Positions 37,801 to 47,612 of a stretch of 64,000 nucleotides of DNA are shown here, one piece after another (the stretch's first letter is position 1; the number at the start of each line of letters is the position of its first letter). The notes beneath the pieces are model-generated. The model was not told the DNA's origin, searched no databases, and worked only from the letters and a program-made list of their open reading frames with translations. The stretch is from positions 1 through 64,000 of the forward strand of contig NZ_FOIR01000005.1 in assembly GCF_900111145.1 (NCBI RefSeq), given 5' to 3'. The DNA is from Roseivirga pacifica. GTDB taxonomy: Bacteria; Bacteroidota; Bacteroidia; Cytophagales; Cyclobacteriaceae. The position numbers and the translations under genes are program-made.

Positions 37801-40800
37801 CCATACTACTAATGGTGGAAACATTAACATCTCCATCCATCACTTGATCTACCGTAGAAACCTTAGTAAGGCCAGCTAAAAGCTCATATTCAACTGTAAT
37901 TTTTTGTCCTAAAGTTGCCCAATTGGGTAAGTCAGCAATCTCAACCTTTAAAAGATCATCATCGGGCTCATCAATTTCCAAAAACTCCTCCAAAAACTCT
38001 CCAACATCTCCTTTCACTCCATCCGTGATTAAAACAGGGGGGTCATTAGATGGGGTTAGTGAAATATGGAATACGCCATTTCTGCTAAAAAGTCCATTTT
38101 CACGTTTCGCTTCAACATTGACTTCAATATTTCCAAATGCATCTTTGTTCGGGAAAAACTCAAAATGATTTAAGAAGTCATTCAGCTCACTTTGAGAGCC
38201 AGTGATTTTCCACTCTCCTGTTTCTACATTGAATTCATTTTCTAGTATTGTGCTAGCACTAAAAGTACCCGCCAAAGGTTCGGACAGTGTAAGGCTAAGT
38301 TCCACATTATTGTTTGGCACTTCTGAAATACCTAACCCGGTAATCTTCAACGAGGAGTCATCTTCAGCACCAGAGAATGTTTGTCCCATACCCACCAACA
38401 AGGGCATACCACTTGACCTTACATCAATCTGCATATCCAAGAGATAAGCCACTTCATCTCTCTGTTTAAACTGTATTATAACTTGATTATCTCCTAAGTC
38501 GGATTCTGATGGTGTACCGAAGGCCGTAAAATGATTAAGCTCAACCTTTCTTACCTGACCTTGGTAGCTCTCAGTAATAAGCAGCTTTCCATCTCCTGTA
38601 TCCAAAACACTTTGCGAATCATAAAAAAGTGCTTCTTCTCCTTTTCCATTTATATACCCATATTTATCACTGCCTGCCACTGTTGCTACAGTATTGTCGG
38701 GCTTTAATAGTTTAAGCTTGTTTTCATCTATGAACCAAACATTCTCATAATCATCAACTTCAACATCTTTAACGTCAGAAACCCCATCGGCACTTCCCTT
38801 TAACTTTCTAATCTGTTCAGTTACAAGGTCCGCCTCATAAATATCCCAGCCGCCCGCAAGAATCAACCTACCATTTGGAGAGAATGACAAAGATGTAACA
38901 TACCCACCAAACTCTTCAAAACTACCTTCTTGCTCATAGCCTCTACCATCACCAAAAACAACCTCTGCATTTCTGTTTTGTGAAACTCTTAGTAACCTAC
39001 CAGTACCATCCAATATATACAGTTCATTACTCGGAGAGATCTCAATGTCATTTATCCCGGAGAAATAAATAGATGGTTGCCACCCATTTTCTAACCAAGG
39101 CCTATTGTTGCCCGCAATAGTCTTTACATTACCTGTAAGGTCTAGCATTTTGAGCCTTTGGCTGTCTCCGAAAAAGATTGTTCCATCTTTAGAAACAGCC
39201 AACCCTTGTAGGTAACTGAATTTTGCTTCAAGAGCGGGGCCGTCTTCGTCCCCATAGGTTGAGCCTGCCAAAGTAATCACATCCCCTTCTGGTGTAATCT
39301 TCCTAATTTGGTAGTTATCAAGTAAAACTACTGAGCCATCGTCAAGCAATGCCATATCAGATGGTGAAGAGAATCTCGCATCCTCTAGGTTTCCATCAAT
39401 ACTAAACCGTTCATCTTTATTGCCACTATAACGAGAAACCTCCAAAAATGAGTTAACTGTCAACCATTCTGGTTTTTCCAACACATCTATTCCAAAAAAG
39501 TAGTCATCAGGGTCAGACAAATTAAAAGTTGTATAGTAGGGTATCTCGCTATATGCGCTATCAACAGGGGAAGGATCTAAAGTTAATGGATCATTAATCG
39601 GAGTTACCTCGAGAGTTATTGTTCCAATATTCGGAACATGGCCGCCATTCCTAATAACTCTAACTTCTATTTGTGAGTCTTTGTCCAAGTTTTCTGTAGG
39701 AATGAATTGAACCTGCGCTAATGCAGCATTCACTTGTCCTGTAGTTCCAATGATTGACCATTCTCCTGAATTAGCAAGATAAGACTCCCCGCTTCCTGAT
39801 TCTGCTGATAGAATTCCTTGGCCAGGATTTTTAAGTACCAATACGGCTTCAATAAGTTCGTCTGCCGTTGTTCCTGAAATTACTACATCCTCTAGATCTA
39901 CTGCCTGATCTTCGGTATAGGTTAGGCTTTGGTTTAGGTTAGTTGCATCTACTTTATCTGAAGGAGATACATTAATAACAGTATTATGAAATTCTTCTAC
40001 TCCAAAAATATCCCTAGCTATAAAAGATAATTCTTGTTCTCCTACGTCATCATGATCAAAAACACCCTTTACTTCATCAATGGACTTATAATGAATGAAC
40101 AACCTGCCATTCCTCTCATCATTGACTAGAATTCTTCCATCATCAATGAATAACTCAAACCCAAGAATACTATGATGCAAGGAGTTACCCTCCTCAATAA
40201 ATGGAGCGTTACCTGCACCAGCAATCTGATGTAGCTCCTTGGTGCTCAAATTGAATGTATACAATTTGAGTAGGTTATCTACTTTCATATTAAAAACGAC
40301 AACATCATCTGTCAAATAGGCAATGTTTGTTGAAGTCAATTCCTGATTGGGTAATGGAATTATTTCCATTACACCATTTTTCACCTTGTACAGATTATGC
40401 GAAAAGTGGTCTGCAACAATAATCTCATCTCGAGAGTTTATGTCAGCTGCAGTAGGATAAGCCCATTCATTTGTCTTGAAATAGGTGGATACATTATTAT
40501 TAGTATCAAGCTTTCGAATATGCCCACCTATTGGCTCTATTATATATATGTTCCCTTGACTATCTGTTAAAACATCACTTGGATCCAGAAGTTCAGCCAC
40601 ATTTGCAGGGCCATCAACATAACCGTCACGCCCGTGCTTCCCAATAATGACTGTACCTTCTGCTTCTGGTGTTATCTTAATCAACCTGTCTTCCCAATCA
40701 TTATCGGTGACATAGAGGTTGTCATTACCGTCAATAGCAATACTAGACGGCCCTTTAAACTGTAACTCTGAGCCAACACCTTCATTGAGACCGTGAGTCC

Positions 40801-43720
40801 CTCCCGCAAATAAAGAAACCTCTCCTGAAGGTGTAACCTTGTATATCTTAAAGTTACCCCTGTCCATTACAAAATAATTTCCTCTTGAATCCTTGACTAA
40901 ACGGTTAGGCTGATTGAATTGGGCGGAAATCCTTCCTCCTAGACGATCTCCCTTAACACCTGTCCCTAGGAAGGTAGCAACTCTCCATGTAAGGTCAGCA
41001 CTTAGTGATTCCGGTAATTCTATTGGTAAGACCTGTACTGGAATCTGGGTCTCAACTTCTGGTATATGGTTAAATTCAAGCTCAGCGTAAGCGTTTACCT
41101 CTGACGGTGATACAAAGTCAATTTGGTTGGGGTATGGCAAAACAATAACTGGCTGATAAATCACTGTACTCAATAACCCGTCTGACAGTCTGAGCCTAAG
41201 CTCTGTAATTCCTATATCTTTATTGTTTGTATTAAACTTGACTTTAAAAGAAGACTTGTCTTCCAAATACTCAAAAGTCACATCGTTACCATCCACAAAA
41301 TCATTATCATAGGAAATATCCATTTCCATTGTAACACTCTCCTCTTCATAGGGGCCTGGCGAGATCCCAGTAATCAGGAACTCATACACTCCTTCAGTGT
41401 TCATTTGAAAAATTTGATCCCCTACCTCGTCATAGATCGGTCGATCATTTCTTGCTTCAACTTGAACAATAGCTGTTTTTTCTTCGTTTGAAAGCAACTC
41501 TCCATCGGTCGCTCTTAGCTTAAAAGCTGGAAGGTCTCCAAATTGATCTTGGGGGGGGGTCCATCTATAATCATCATTTCTATATAAAGTATCTCCAACT
41601 TGAGCTTCTCTGTATTCCCCATTAAAAGTTCCTTCAAGCTTTCCTGAAATTAATTCGGTAATCAAATATCTCACTTCATCCCCATCTTGATCTGATGAAA
41701 TCACCCGGTACCAAAAGTTCAGATAATCGAAAAACAGTGTCCGATCCTCGACCCCATCAATTATTGGCCATATATCTGTCAGTTCAGGCTTATATTCATT
41801 AACTGGCAGCACCTTTATTTCACGTGCAATAGACGCAGAATTCAGCCCATCCATGTACTTCAAAGTCAAATCAAGATCCCCATACATGTCTTGGTTAGGA
41901 GTAAATTCTAATTGGTAGAGAACCGTATCACTCTCAGTCCGTAATTCTGTTATTTCAAAGTTGGAAAGGTCTGCCAAGTTTTCATTATCAGTTTCTAGCT
42001 CTAGCTCTAGCTGTACTATATCCCCTTCTCTATCAAAAACCTTAAATTCTCTTACGAGACTTTCATCTTCCAGTATATTTAGCTCTCCCCAATCTGTAAT
42101 TAATTCTGGATAATCATTCTCGCCAAATACTCCGAAGCTCTCAGTTCCATCCGATTTTACTGCGGTAAAAAGGTATTCAAAGTCATTCGACAAACTGAGC
42201 GACACAGCACTAAAAGGGGATTCAACTTCTTGAACGAACTCCCTATTAAAATACCCACTCCCACCAAATGCATCCTTAGGAATCTTATATATTCGAAGCT
42301 TATCTGTTTGGCTATGAGTTTTCAGAAATTCAAAACCCAACTCATCAATAAAATCACCAGTGGAACTTTTCCTTTTCTTAACCACTCTTGGTGGAGAAAA
42401 AGTAGAAACATTGTACGCAGAATTAGAAAAACTCGAAAAGTCTACAAGACCATTACTAGGCGCATCTTGCTGATGAAAGACAATCTGCTCTATTTCTTCT
42501 ACAGAAGAATACCCTTCAAAATGATTATTAGTGGCCTCAATATCTTGCTCACTATAATTAGTGATTGCTTGTGTATTGTAAACATCAAAATTAGAATTGA
42601 GAATGGTTAAACCATTTAGGCCTTTTACAGATATTGCACCTACAGCTACAGTAGAATATTTATTCTGAAAAAATGAATTCGATATTAAGTTAACCTCATC
42701 AGGAGCATTGACATAAGTACCTTTTAAATCTAAACAAGCGAATCCGCCATCTGCAAATACTTGGCTATTCTCTATCTCCACTCCATTGGCTACTATAGGT
42801 GAACTCACAGTTAGATGTCCTGTACTTGAGTAGGTAACATTTTGTGATACGTAAAAAATCGACTTATCTATAGAAACAAAAGACTCAGGAAGTCGAACTC
42901 GACTATTAATAAACTTTGAACCCGAAAGTGAATATTCACCTCCCCTTTTACTAGGGGTGTTGCTTGCCCCATTGATATGATGTCTACTAATCTCAGAATC
43001 AACAACTTTATACTGAGCTATATCATAGGTTATATCCGTATAGCCATTTACCGCCCTTGAGTTCTTCAGCAAGAACACAAAATCATGAGACACTAAACGC
43101 AAATCAGTATTATTCAGGTAAGAGTCCGATATCTCCAACTCAGAAACAAACTTACCTTCTACGTCTATCTCGGAATCTATTATTGATGAAGAAGTTATGG
43201 ATAACTTACCTGCACCAGAGCCATTGAAAATCGTTATATAAAAACCGTCTATTTTAGAGTTCTCAATTCGTAATTCTCCTGCGCTTGAACTGCCATCACC
43301 ATCAGAGTTCGTATTTTTTCCTAACTCAATAATTGATGGTATTAGGGAGTAATTACTCTCTGCACTTAAATAAGATATTGAACTTTCAGACAAATCAGCA
43401 CCATCTTTAAACTCTAGAAGGGCGTTAGTTCTATAAGAAAAACCATCCTCTACATAAACCGAATCACTTTCTTGTCCAGCTACTTTAATAGCTCCTTCAA
43501 TAAAAACCTGAAAACTTAAACTTCCTCTTTTTAATATAGTACCTGGCTCCAGTGTTAAAACGGCACCATCTGCGACTGTTATATCACCATTCAAAACATA
43601 TGGAGAGCTGGCTTTAGTCCAAGTTGTATTGGTACTTATTGTACCACTAACATTAGTCTGAGAAAAAGAAGAAAAGGATACTAGAAAAGTAAAAATGAAT
43701 GGTAAAAGGTATGTTCTCAT
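31829..43720 (-). CDS. Giant T9SS-secreted protein with five NHL-type propellers nested in cadherin-like domains
   Basis: A protein of about 3963 residues. The start at 43720 opens a signal peptide (MRTYLLPFIFTFLVSFSSFS). Residues about 30-430 form a parallel beta-helix. Cadherin-like domains follow, then five supermodules of about 510 residues. In each, an NHL-type propeller (approx. 911-1207, 1417-1730, 1934-2247, 2451-2770, 2966-3317) sits between a PxWL-type strand and a GTPxxxDLG-type strand of a cadherin-like (He_PIG) domain. A roughly 100-residue linker domain separates the modules. The end has cadherin, MBG-like and Ig-like domains and a T9SS type A sorting domain (last 80 residues, PSPADQFITLEF, ending KKVMIRR). 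A large surface or released adhesin is inferred. Confidence 0.9.
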   Translation of the reverse strand: MRTYLLPFIFTFLVSFSSFSQTNVSGTISTNTTWTKASSPYVLNGDITVADGAVLTLEPGTILKRGSLSFQVFIEGAIKVAGQESDSVYVEDGFSYRTNALLEFKDGADLSESSISYLSAESNYSLIPSIIELGKNTNSDGDGSSSAGELRIENSKIDGFYITIFNGSGAGKLSITSSSIIDSEIDVEGKFVSELEISDSYLNNTDLRLVSHDFVFLLKNSRAVNGYTDITYDIAQYKVVDSEISRHHINGASNTPSKRGGEYSLSGSKFINSRVRLPESFVSIDKSIFYVSQNVTYSSTGHLTVSSPIVANGVEIENSQVFADGGFACLDLKGTYVNAPDEVNLISNSFFQNKYSTVAVGAISVKGLNGLTILNSNFDVYNTQAITNYSEQDIEATNNHFEGYSSVEEIEQIVFHQQDAPSNGLVDFSSFSNSAYNVSTFSPPRVVKKRKSSTGDFIDELGFEFLKTHSQTDKLRIYKIPKDAFGGSGYFNREFVQEVESPFSAVSLSLSNDFEYLFTAVKSDGTESFGVFGENDYPELITDWGELNILEDESLVREFKVFDREGDIVQLELELETDNENLADLSNFEITELRTESDTVLYQLEFTPNQDMYGDLDLTLKYMDGLNSASIAREIKVLPVNEYKPELTDIWPIIDGVEDRTLFFDYLNFWYRVISSDQDGDEVRYLITELISGKLEGTFNGEYREAQVGDTLYRNDDYRWTPPQDQFGDLPAFKLRATDGELLSNEEKTAIVQVEARNDRPIYDEVGDQIFQMNTEGVYEFLITGISPGPYEEESVTMEMDISYDNDFVDGNDVTFEYLEDKSSFKVKFNTNNKDIGITELRLRLSDGLLSTVIYQPVIVLPYPNQIDFVSPSEVNAYAELEFNHIPEVETQIPVQVLPIELPESLSADLTWRVATFLGTGVKGDRLGGRISAQFNQPNRLVKDSRGNYFVMDRGNFKIYKVTPSGEVSLFAGGTHGLNEGVGSELQFKGPSSIAIDGNDNLYVTDNDWEDRLIKITPEAEGTVIIGKHGRDGYVDGPANVAELLDPSDVLTDSQGNIYIIEPIGGHIRKLDTNNNVSTYFKTNEWAYPTAADINSRDEIIVADHFSHNLYKVKNGVMEIIPLPNQELTSTNIAYLTDDVVVFNMKVDNLLKLYTFNLSTKELHQIAGAGNAPFIEEGNSLHHSILGFELFIDDGRILVNDERNGRLFIHYKSIDEVKGVFDHDDVGEQELSFIARDIFGVEEFHNTVINVSPSDKVDATNLNQSLTYTEDQAVDLEDVVISGTTADELIEAVLVLKNPGQGILSAESGSGESYLANSGEWSIIGTTGQVNAALAQVQFIPTENLDKDSQIEVRVIRNGGHVPNIGTITLEVTPINDPLTLDPSPVDSAYSEIPYYTTFNLSDPDDYFFGIDVLEKPEWLTVNSFLEVSRYSGNKDERFSIDGNLEDARFSSPSDMALLDDGSVVLLDNYQIRKITPEGDVITLAGSTYGDEDGPALEAKFSYLQGLAVSKDGTIFFGDSQRLKMLDLTGNVKTIAGNNRPWLENGWQPSIYFSGINDIEISPSNELYILDGTGRLLRVSQNRNAEVVFGDGRGYEQEGSFEEFGGYVTSLSFSPNGRLILAGGWDIYEADLVTEQIRKLKGSADGVSDVKDVEVDDYENVWFIDENKLKLLKPDNTVATVAGSDKYGYINGKGEEALFYDSQSVLDTGDGKLLITESYQGQVRKVELNHFTAFGTPSESDLGDNQVIIQFKQRDEVAYLLDMQIDVRSSGMPLLVGMGQTFSGAEDDSSLKITGLGISEVPNNNVELSLTLSEPLAGTFSASTILENEFNVETGEWKITGSQSELNDFLNHFEFFPNKDAFGNIEVNVEAKRENGLFSRNGVFHISLTPSNDPPVLITDGVKGDVGEFLEEFLEIDEPDDDLLKVEIADLPNWATLGQKITVEYELLAGLTKVSTVDQVMDGDVNVSTISSMVDFYLESGDEIYWLERSWGVRKLQNGIVSTVFKAPSELTHLTEQSTILRVFNSKVYLSSNRQIFEVLDETAELIAGNYSYGDVDGDATTEAQFREINDFIPDEHGGFYISDKGSYKIKHLSEEGVVTTFAGNGTAANYEEGDKLNVGFYDVSGLRLDAKGDLLVSHNNNRRLRMISNSTVTNVYFNAQGWGNHGLLFPDGLGGVLVFGNTNTIALNDLNGNNIDQYYVYGIGDGSENNPQLLIDNMAFNHLVGQDLFVFDSSNNKFWKLNVGYKYKLFGIPQLGDDGVTQHSVTLNDGRGALESADISITIASPDIPNLIGLNQSITYTEGDGAIPIKGINITDEENESLVLTLELSDASIGVVSSDFLDLSSYKLSGKKYQLKTSTIEANKVLSSLSFSPETNNDRNGELYIDVLKDGEKFSAYGTVELLVNSVNDAPQILNLKDTVAFIGDSLAIVVDAFDVEDGRSIEHLVMSKPDWLNHMRLEARDEPVAGNPDGGMGFETRSLKEAKFHSPGYLDFDTDGNLLMADAGLHSILKLDFERDTVSVFAGSLSGGNKLGAKLEAEFNEPGDIAVATDGTVYIADRGNNQIKAILPSGEVVLVAGSGVSGNDDGYAETASFSNMKELYLDKAEESLYVNDNGIIRRISFVTKSVWRPDFTANIQGQVRAFYLADNGDYWVFVDYKLYQFDSNGLLVSEFGSTYGLEDGSAVEAKLGYVTSILEVQNELHFVEYGKVLRKIDDQSNVVTVLGDLNSGAKSGINGEIGLGNSKSFVVKNGAIYFTDYPGVRKIVFDESLFYGVPTESDLGVSSIEFSATDSEGLATTKTASISVFEVDMPTVSGLDTALYVKEKQGEFALDWIRIEGEETAEFELSIESVNSFSYNVNATPSVAWEENLGKWRASGSREELNNLLSSLTFSAPSFKEDLFTFTIKQLNGRQQKIDSVYLFAEPENDAPEFNMATTYEVVAGETLELKLGGTDSDGDYLAYKTAGMPTYASADSLLLLQKLLYPVYSDNLPDSILHKQLSYPSGLSLNPEGKVFYTDRNRHQIRVLDPISGVDEVYAGTGTSGMLDGSKEEAEFSFPYGLLVDNDGNLIVSDFNNASLRKITPGGDVSTIIGTGPITDYYSHTGVDGDITVAQPWNIFGLNQGGDGSIYMAQYLSVAKLNTNGYYEYLVGDPNYPDGRGDIDGNTDIAKLGLYVYDLEYLSEDSLLIWDASNRKLKLLHNEYVTTIIGNGGVASGINYKDGNINSARIGGVWASTRLKDGRIIFSDATNNAIRMLDLKADTVYTVLGKGYAERVYGKASEIGYQEARDFLELDNGDILVAATGRIDRLTHSVNAISFNPQITDVGQHKFTLKISDGRGGTISEEITINVVAPNTAPEALDVADVTATYGDGNISVSLFEYFNDKESSDNELTYEASLISNENVVGASPINSENGVLSLSVIGAGESDVTVVATDPEGLQASTTFKVTVAQVEALVVFGTSEFINDETAKSVEVTTSPEGLNYTITYNGIEELPSTVGEYDVVVTIDEANYYGSESTTLSIQNIAPEALSISNLSLFENQEGGKAIGDLKVVDQNPSDTHTYTLESGVLDNDLFEINEDGLVSNTSFNFEEQATYQVAVEVMDNYGGTFAKEFTIEIQDVNEAPTIDEVEAVGIVKNLGQLSIDLTGIGAGEELDQEVTVTASVSGIVASAQVSLQEGNTSATLIFETNVDQEGEGLIAVSVKDNGGTENGGVDELVLEIPIKVLSPNIQVVDGSNCGEGIVTLTASGAESFVWYESPLYGNSISTDNQLEVDLTSSKVYYVSGVFDGVESNLRVPVKALIFDELTVPELQNIDGVLSTEAVDGLSYQWLLNGSPIDGATSNEYTPEETGNYAIEIINENGCMAVSANLEVVITAIESGYEVLPMRAYPSPADQFITLEFDVMVNKGATIQLIDQSGRVSVTTELKEASQKITIDVSSVASGIHTVVVKDGVSLSVKKVMIRR

Positions 43721-43872
43721 GTAGTTTAGATTGTAGGCCACAAAATATGACCTATTTACCTATACTGGAAACACCCTTTTCATTTTTATTTAAAAGGAGA
43801 GAAAATATAATTTTTTATTAACGAACAACTATAGTTTTTCGAAATAAAAGCAGTTCTATGTATTTGAAAAAC

Positions 43873-43899
43873 AAAAAAGGCTCCCATTTGGGAGCCTTT
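43873..43899 (-). terminator. sdhCAB terminator
   Basis: A 10-bp perfect stem (43876-43885 with 43890-43899) with an ATTT loop, followed on the minus strand by a T tract. It lies 24 bases after the sdhB stop. Confidence 0.88.
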
Positions 43900-43922
43900 A
43901 TCTCTGTTATTTTGTGGCTGCG

Positions 43923-44696
43923 TTAAACCTCCTCAGACTTAAAACTAGCGCTTAAATATTCTCTGTTCATTCGGGCGATGTTCTCTAAAGAAATTCCCTT
44001 AGGACACTCCACTTCGCAGGCTCCTGTGTTAGAGCAGTTACCAAAGCCTTCTTCGTCCATCACTTTTACCATGTTTTGTACACGCTCGGCAGCCTCTACT
44101 TGTCCTTGTGGCAACAAGGCAAACTGAGAAACTTTAGCCGACACGAACAACATGGCTGATGCATTCTTACAGCTGGCTACACATGCACCACAACCAATAC
44201 AAGTTGCCGCATCAAATGCTTTGTCTGCATTGGCCTTTTCGATTGGAATAGCGTTGGCATCTTGTGTGTTACCAGAGGTATTTACACTCACGAAACCACC
44301 TGCAGCCATAATTCTATCGAAAGCACCACGGTCTACAACCAAGTCTTTAATGACAGGGAAAGCTTTCGCTCTCCATGGCTCTATATAAATGGTATCACCA
44401 TCATTAAACTCTCTCATGTGAAGCTGGCAAGTAGTAATTCCTCTACCCGGACCATGTGCTTCACCATTGATGTACATAGAACACATTCCGCAAATACCCT
44501 CTCTACAGTCGTGGTCAAAGGCAACCGGTTCTTTGTCTTCGGCAATCAATTGCTCATTTAGAATGTCCATCATTTCCAAAAACGAGCTATCGGTCGAGAT
44601 GTCTTTAACCTGATAGGTCTCCATCTGTCCCTTGTCGTCTTGGTTCTTTTGTCTCCAAACTTTAAGTGTAAGGTTTAATCCTTTATTAGCAGACAT
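43923..44696 (-). CDS. sdhB: Succinate dehydrogenase/fumarate reductase iron-sulfur subunit
   Basis: The electron-transfer subunit of complex II, 257 residues. The N-terminal ferredoxin domain has the 2Fe-2S cysteines in [16 protein letters not shown] and a later TTCQLHM. The C-terminal domain has [11 protein letters not shown] for 4Fe-4S/3Fe-4S clusters and [15 protein letters not shown]. It passes electrons from the SdhA flavin to the haems of SdhC. It is third in the sdhC-A-B operon, 28 bases after sdhA. Confidence 0.95.
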   Translation of the reverse strand: MSANKGLNLTLKVWRQKNQDDKGQMETYQVKDISTDSSFLEMMDILNEQLIAEDKEPVAFDHDCREGICGMCSMYINGEAHGPGRGITTCQLHMREFNDGDTIYIEPWRAKAFPVIKDLVVDRGAFDRIMAAGGFVSVNTSGNTQDANAIPIEKANADKAFDAATCIGCGACVASCKNASAMLFVSAKVSQFALLPQGQVEAAERVQNMVKVMDEEGFGNCSNTGACEVECPKGISLENIARMNREYLSASFKSEEV

Positions 44697-44724
44697 ATTC
44701 TTATTTTCTAAGTTTCTAAATTGA

Positions 44725-46734
44725 TTATTTGTACGAACGTGTTTTCAACTCAATGTTCTCGTACTTGAGTGCCTCTTGATGCAATACAGCATCAGAAGGT
44801 TCTCCTTTGTATTCCCATGCCGAAACATGTGTAAAGTTAGCGTCATCACGTTCAGCCTCACCTTCTTCCGTACTGTGCTCTTCTCTATAGTGACCACCGC
44901 ACGACTCTTCTCTCAACAAACCGTCTCTTGCGAACAGTTCGCCCAGCTCCAAGAAATCCGCCACACGACCTGCCTTTTCAAGCTCTAGGTTCATACCATC
45001 GCCAGAACCAGGCACTCGAACGTCTTTCCAGAATTCTTCACGAATTTGCTTAATTTCTTCAATGGCCTCTTTTAACCCTTGCGCGTTTCTAGCCATACCT
45101 ACCTTATTCCACATTACTTTACCCAAGCGCTTGTGAAAATGGTCTACCGACTTAGAACCTTTATTATTCAAGAAGAAATCGATTCTTTCTCTTACAGCAT
45201 TTTCAGCCTCTTCAAATTCAGGAAGGTCGGTTGAAATTGCGCCAGTTCTAATATCATCGGCCAAGTAATCGCCAATGGTGTAAGGCAACACAAAGTACCC
45301 ATCGGCCAAACCTTGCATAAGGGCCGAAGCACCTAAACGGTTGGCTCCGTGATCAGAGAAGTTTGCCTCTCCTACAGCGTAACAACCCTCAATGGTTGTC
45401 ATCAAGTTGTAATCAACCCAAATTCCACCCATAGTGTAATGCACGGCCGGGTAAATCTTCATTGGAGTTTTGTATGGATTATCTGCAGTAATCTTTTCGT
45501 ACATCTGGAAAAGGTTACCGTATTTTTTCTCTACTACTTCTTCACCAAGCTTTCTGATCTCTTCTTGGCTCGCATTATGATAACCCTTTACGTTAGCTGT
45601 TTCCTGACCGTAGCGCATAATTGCCGAAGAGAAGTCTAAGTATACTGCTTCGCCAGTTTCATTAGTTCCTACACCGTAACCGGCATCGCAACGCTCTTTT
45701 GCAGCTCTTGAAGCTACATCTCGAGGCACTAGGTTACCAAACGATGGGTATCTTCTTTCTAAGTAGTAATCTCTATCTTCTTCAGCAATTTGTGTAGGCT
45801 TCAATTTGCCTGCACGAATCGCTTCAGCGTCTTCTTTCTTTTTAGGCACCCAAATTCTACCATCGTTTCGCAACGATTCGGACATCAGCGTTAGTTTAGA
45901 CTGCTGGTCTCCGTGCTGAGGAATACATGTAGGGTGAATTTGCGTGTAACAAGGGTTAGCGAAGAAAGCTCCTTTTTTGTGGATTTTCCATGCTGCTGAA
46001 GCATTCGACCCCATAGCATTTGTAGAAAGGAAGAACACGTTACCGTAACCGCCAGAGGCAATCACTACTGCGTGTGCTGAGTGTCTTTCAATTTCGCCAG
46101 TAACCAAGTTACGGGCTATAATTCCACGAGCTTTTCCGTTTACAATCACCAAATCAAGCATCTCGTGGCGATTGTACATTTTGATTTTACCCTTACCAAT
46201 TTGGCGCGACATTGCTGAGTAACATCCCAACAATAACTGCTGACCTGTTTGGCCTTTGGCGTAGAATGTTCTTGATACCTGAACACCACCAAAAGAACGG
46301 TTATCTAACAACCCACCATAATCTCTAGCGAACGGAACACCTTGCGCAACACATTGGTCAATGATGTTCGCAGATACTTCCGCCAAACGATAAACATTGG
46401 CCTCGCGAGAGCGGTAGTCACCACCTTTAACAGTATCGTAAAACAACCTGTAGGTAGAATCACCATCACCTTGATAGTTTTTTGCAGCGTTAATACCACC
46501 TTGGGCAGCAATTGAGTGCGCTCTTCTTGGCGAATCTTGGTAGCAAAATGCTTTTACGTTGTAACCAAGCTCGGCAAGTGTTGCAGCTGCAGAACCACCA
46601 GCCAAACCAGTACCCACTACAATTACGTCTATCAAACGCTTGTTAGCAGGGTTTACTAATCGAATATTGTTTTTATGTTTTGTCCACTTTTCGGCAATTG
46701 GGCCCTCAGGGATCTTAGCATCTAATTTGGTCAT
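44725..46734 (-). CDS. sdhA: Succinate dehydrogenase/fumarate reductase flavoprotein subunit
   Basis: The catalytic subunit, 669 residues, oxidising succinate to fumarate. The FAD dinucleotide-binding site is [19 protein letters not shown] near residue 40, and the covalent flavin His lies in [15 protein letters not shown]. The active-site region includes [10 protein letters not shown], and a capping-domain Arg motif is present further on. Its length and order fit B-type enzymes of Bacteroidota. It is flanked by sdhC (7-base gap) and sdhB. Confidence 0.95.
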   Translation of the reverse strand: MTKLDAKIPEGPIAEKWTKHKNNIRLVNPANKRLIDVIVVGTGLAGGSAAATLAELGYNVKAFCYQDSPRRAHSIAAQGGINAAKNYQGDGDSTYRLFYDTVKGGDYRSREANVYRLAEVSANIIDQCVAQGVPFARDYGGLLDNRSFGGVQVSRTFYAKGQTGQQLLLGCYSAMSRQIGKGKIKMYNRHEMLDLVIVNGKARGIIARNLVTGEIERHSAHAVVIASGGYGNVFFLSTNAMGSNASAAWKIHKKGAFFANPCYTQIHPTCIPQHGDQQSKLTLMSESLRNDGRIWVPKKKEDAEAIRAGKLKPTQIAEEDRDYYLERRYPSFGNLVPRDVASRAAKERCDAGYGVGTNETGEAVYLDFSSAIMRYGQETANVKGYHNASQEEIRKLGEEVVEKKYGNLFQMYEKITADNPYKTPMKIYPAVHYTMGGIWVDYNLMTTIEGCYAVGEANFSDHGANRLGASALMQGLADGYFVLPYTIGDYLADDIRTGAISTDLPEFEEAENAVRERIDFFLNNKGSKSVDHFHKRLGKVMWNKVGMARNAQGLKEAIEEIKQIREEFWKDVRVPGSGDGMNLELEKAGRVADFLELGELFARDGLLREESCGGHYREEHSTEEGEAERDDANFTHVSAWEYKGEPSDAVLHQEALKYENIELKTRSYK

Positions 46735-46741
46735 AGCTTTA

Positions 46742-47431
46742 TTAATGTCCAGTTAAGTGGTGAAACAATGCGATGAAGATAAAACCGGCAGGAATTACGA
46801 TGGCGTAAAGTTTTCCAAGTTTTTGGATGGCCGGAGTATACTTGTTATGTCTGGCACCAACCGACTGGAATGCCGACTGAAAACCGTGCATTAAGTGTAA
46901 TGCTAAAAAGACAAAAGCAAGTACATAAATACCAGTTCTTATTGGGTCGTGAAATTTCTCAACCATTTCTTCATAGTATCTGAACTCGCCATTGGCCAAT
47001 AATCCAGACATGTCGCCTTGAATATATTTGGTAGAAATTTCTGGGATCCAGAAATCGTAAAAGTGTACAGCTAAGAAAAGTAAAATCACCATTCCGCTAT
47101 AAATCATGTTTCTAGAAAACCAAGTAGAATTGGCAGCGCCATTATTCTTAGCATACTTTACTGCCCTTGCATTTCTGTTCTTAGCCTCTAATACAAAGCC
47201 CATTACAAAGTGGTAAACCACACCAAAAATAAGAATTGGCTGTAGGGCAAACTGCACCAAAGGGTTAGTACCCATAAAGTGAGATAAGTCATTAAACACT
47301 TGCTCGCTAAATACCGAAGTAAAGTTTATGGCAAAGTGTTGCAATAGGAAAAACATTAGGAACAAGGCCGAAAGGGCCATTGCAAATTTGCGTCCTATGG
47401 AACTATTGAACGTCTGTTTCATCCAGCTCAT
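46742..47431 (-). CDS. sdhC: Succinate dehydrogenase cytochrome b subunit (B-type, di-haem)
   Basis: A 229-residue membrane anchor with five helices and several His in helices ([29 protein letters not shown]), as expected for the two haems b of b558-type SdhC. It reduces menaquinone. The start at MSWMKQTF (47431; MKQTF at 47422 is possible) is preferred because a -7 box lies at 47486-47493, inside any longer frame. It is the first gene of the operon. Confidence 0.92.
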   Translation of the reverse strand: MSWMKQTFNSSIGRKFAMALSALFLMFFLLQHFAINFTSVFSEQVFNDLSHFMGTNPLVQFALQPILIFGVVYHFVMGFVLEAKNRNARAVKYAKNNGAANSTWFSRNMIYSGMVILLFLAVHFYDFWIPEISTKYIQGDMSGLLANGEFRYYEEMVEKFHDPIRTGIYVLAFVFLALHLMHGFQSAFQSVGARHNKYTPAIQKLGKLYAIVIPAGFIFIALFHHLTGH

Positions 47432-47485
47432 TGATTGAAAATCTTTTAATAATCGGCTCAAATTTAAGTCGCAATCGTTATCAAA

Positions 47486-47493
47486 CAAAGGTA
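47486..47493 (-). promoter_or_regulatory. Putative sdhCAB -7 element
   Basis: TACCTTTG on the minus strand is a perfect -7 box, 55 bases before the sdhC ATG. No clear -33 TTG is present at 19-21 bases, only TTTA-like sequence near 47513-47516. Confidence 0.45.
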
Positions 47494-47612
47494 TTCTTAC
47501 GTTGAAAGATTCTAAATAAGAGCCACAGATGCGCAACAGAATGTGACATTTTATTGTTTGAAAATATAACTAATTACTGATATTGCGTTAAGACCTTTAA
47601 AGGCACCGACTG

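Noticed and set aside
42230-42610. A 126-residue plus-strand frame inside the giant gene
   Set aside because: It is antisense to the giant T9SS protein, and its composition is that of a mirrored A/T-rich coding strand.
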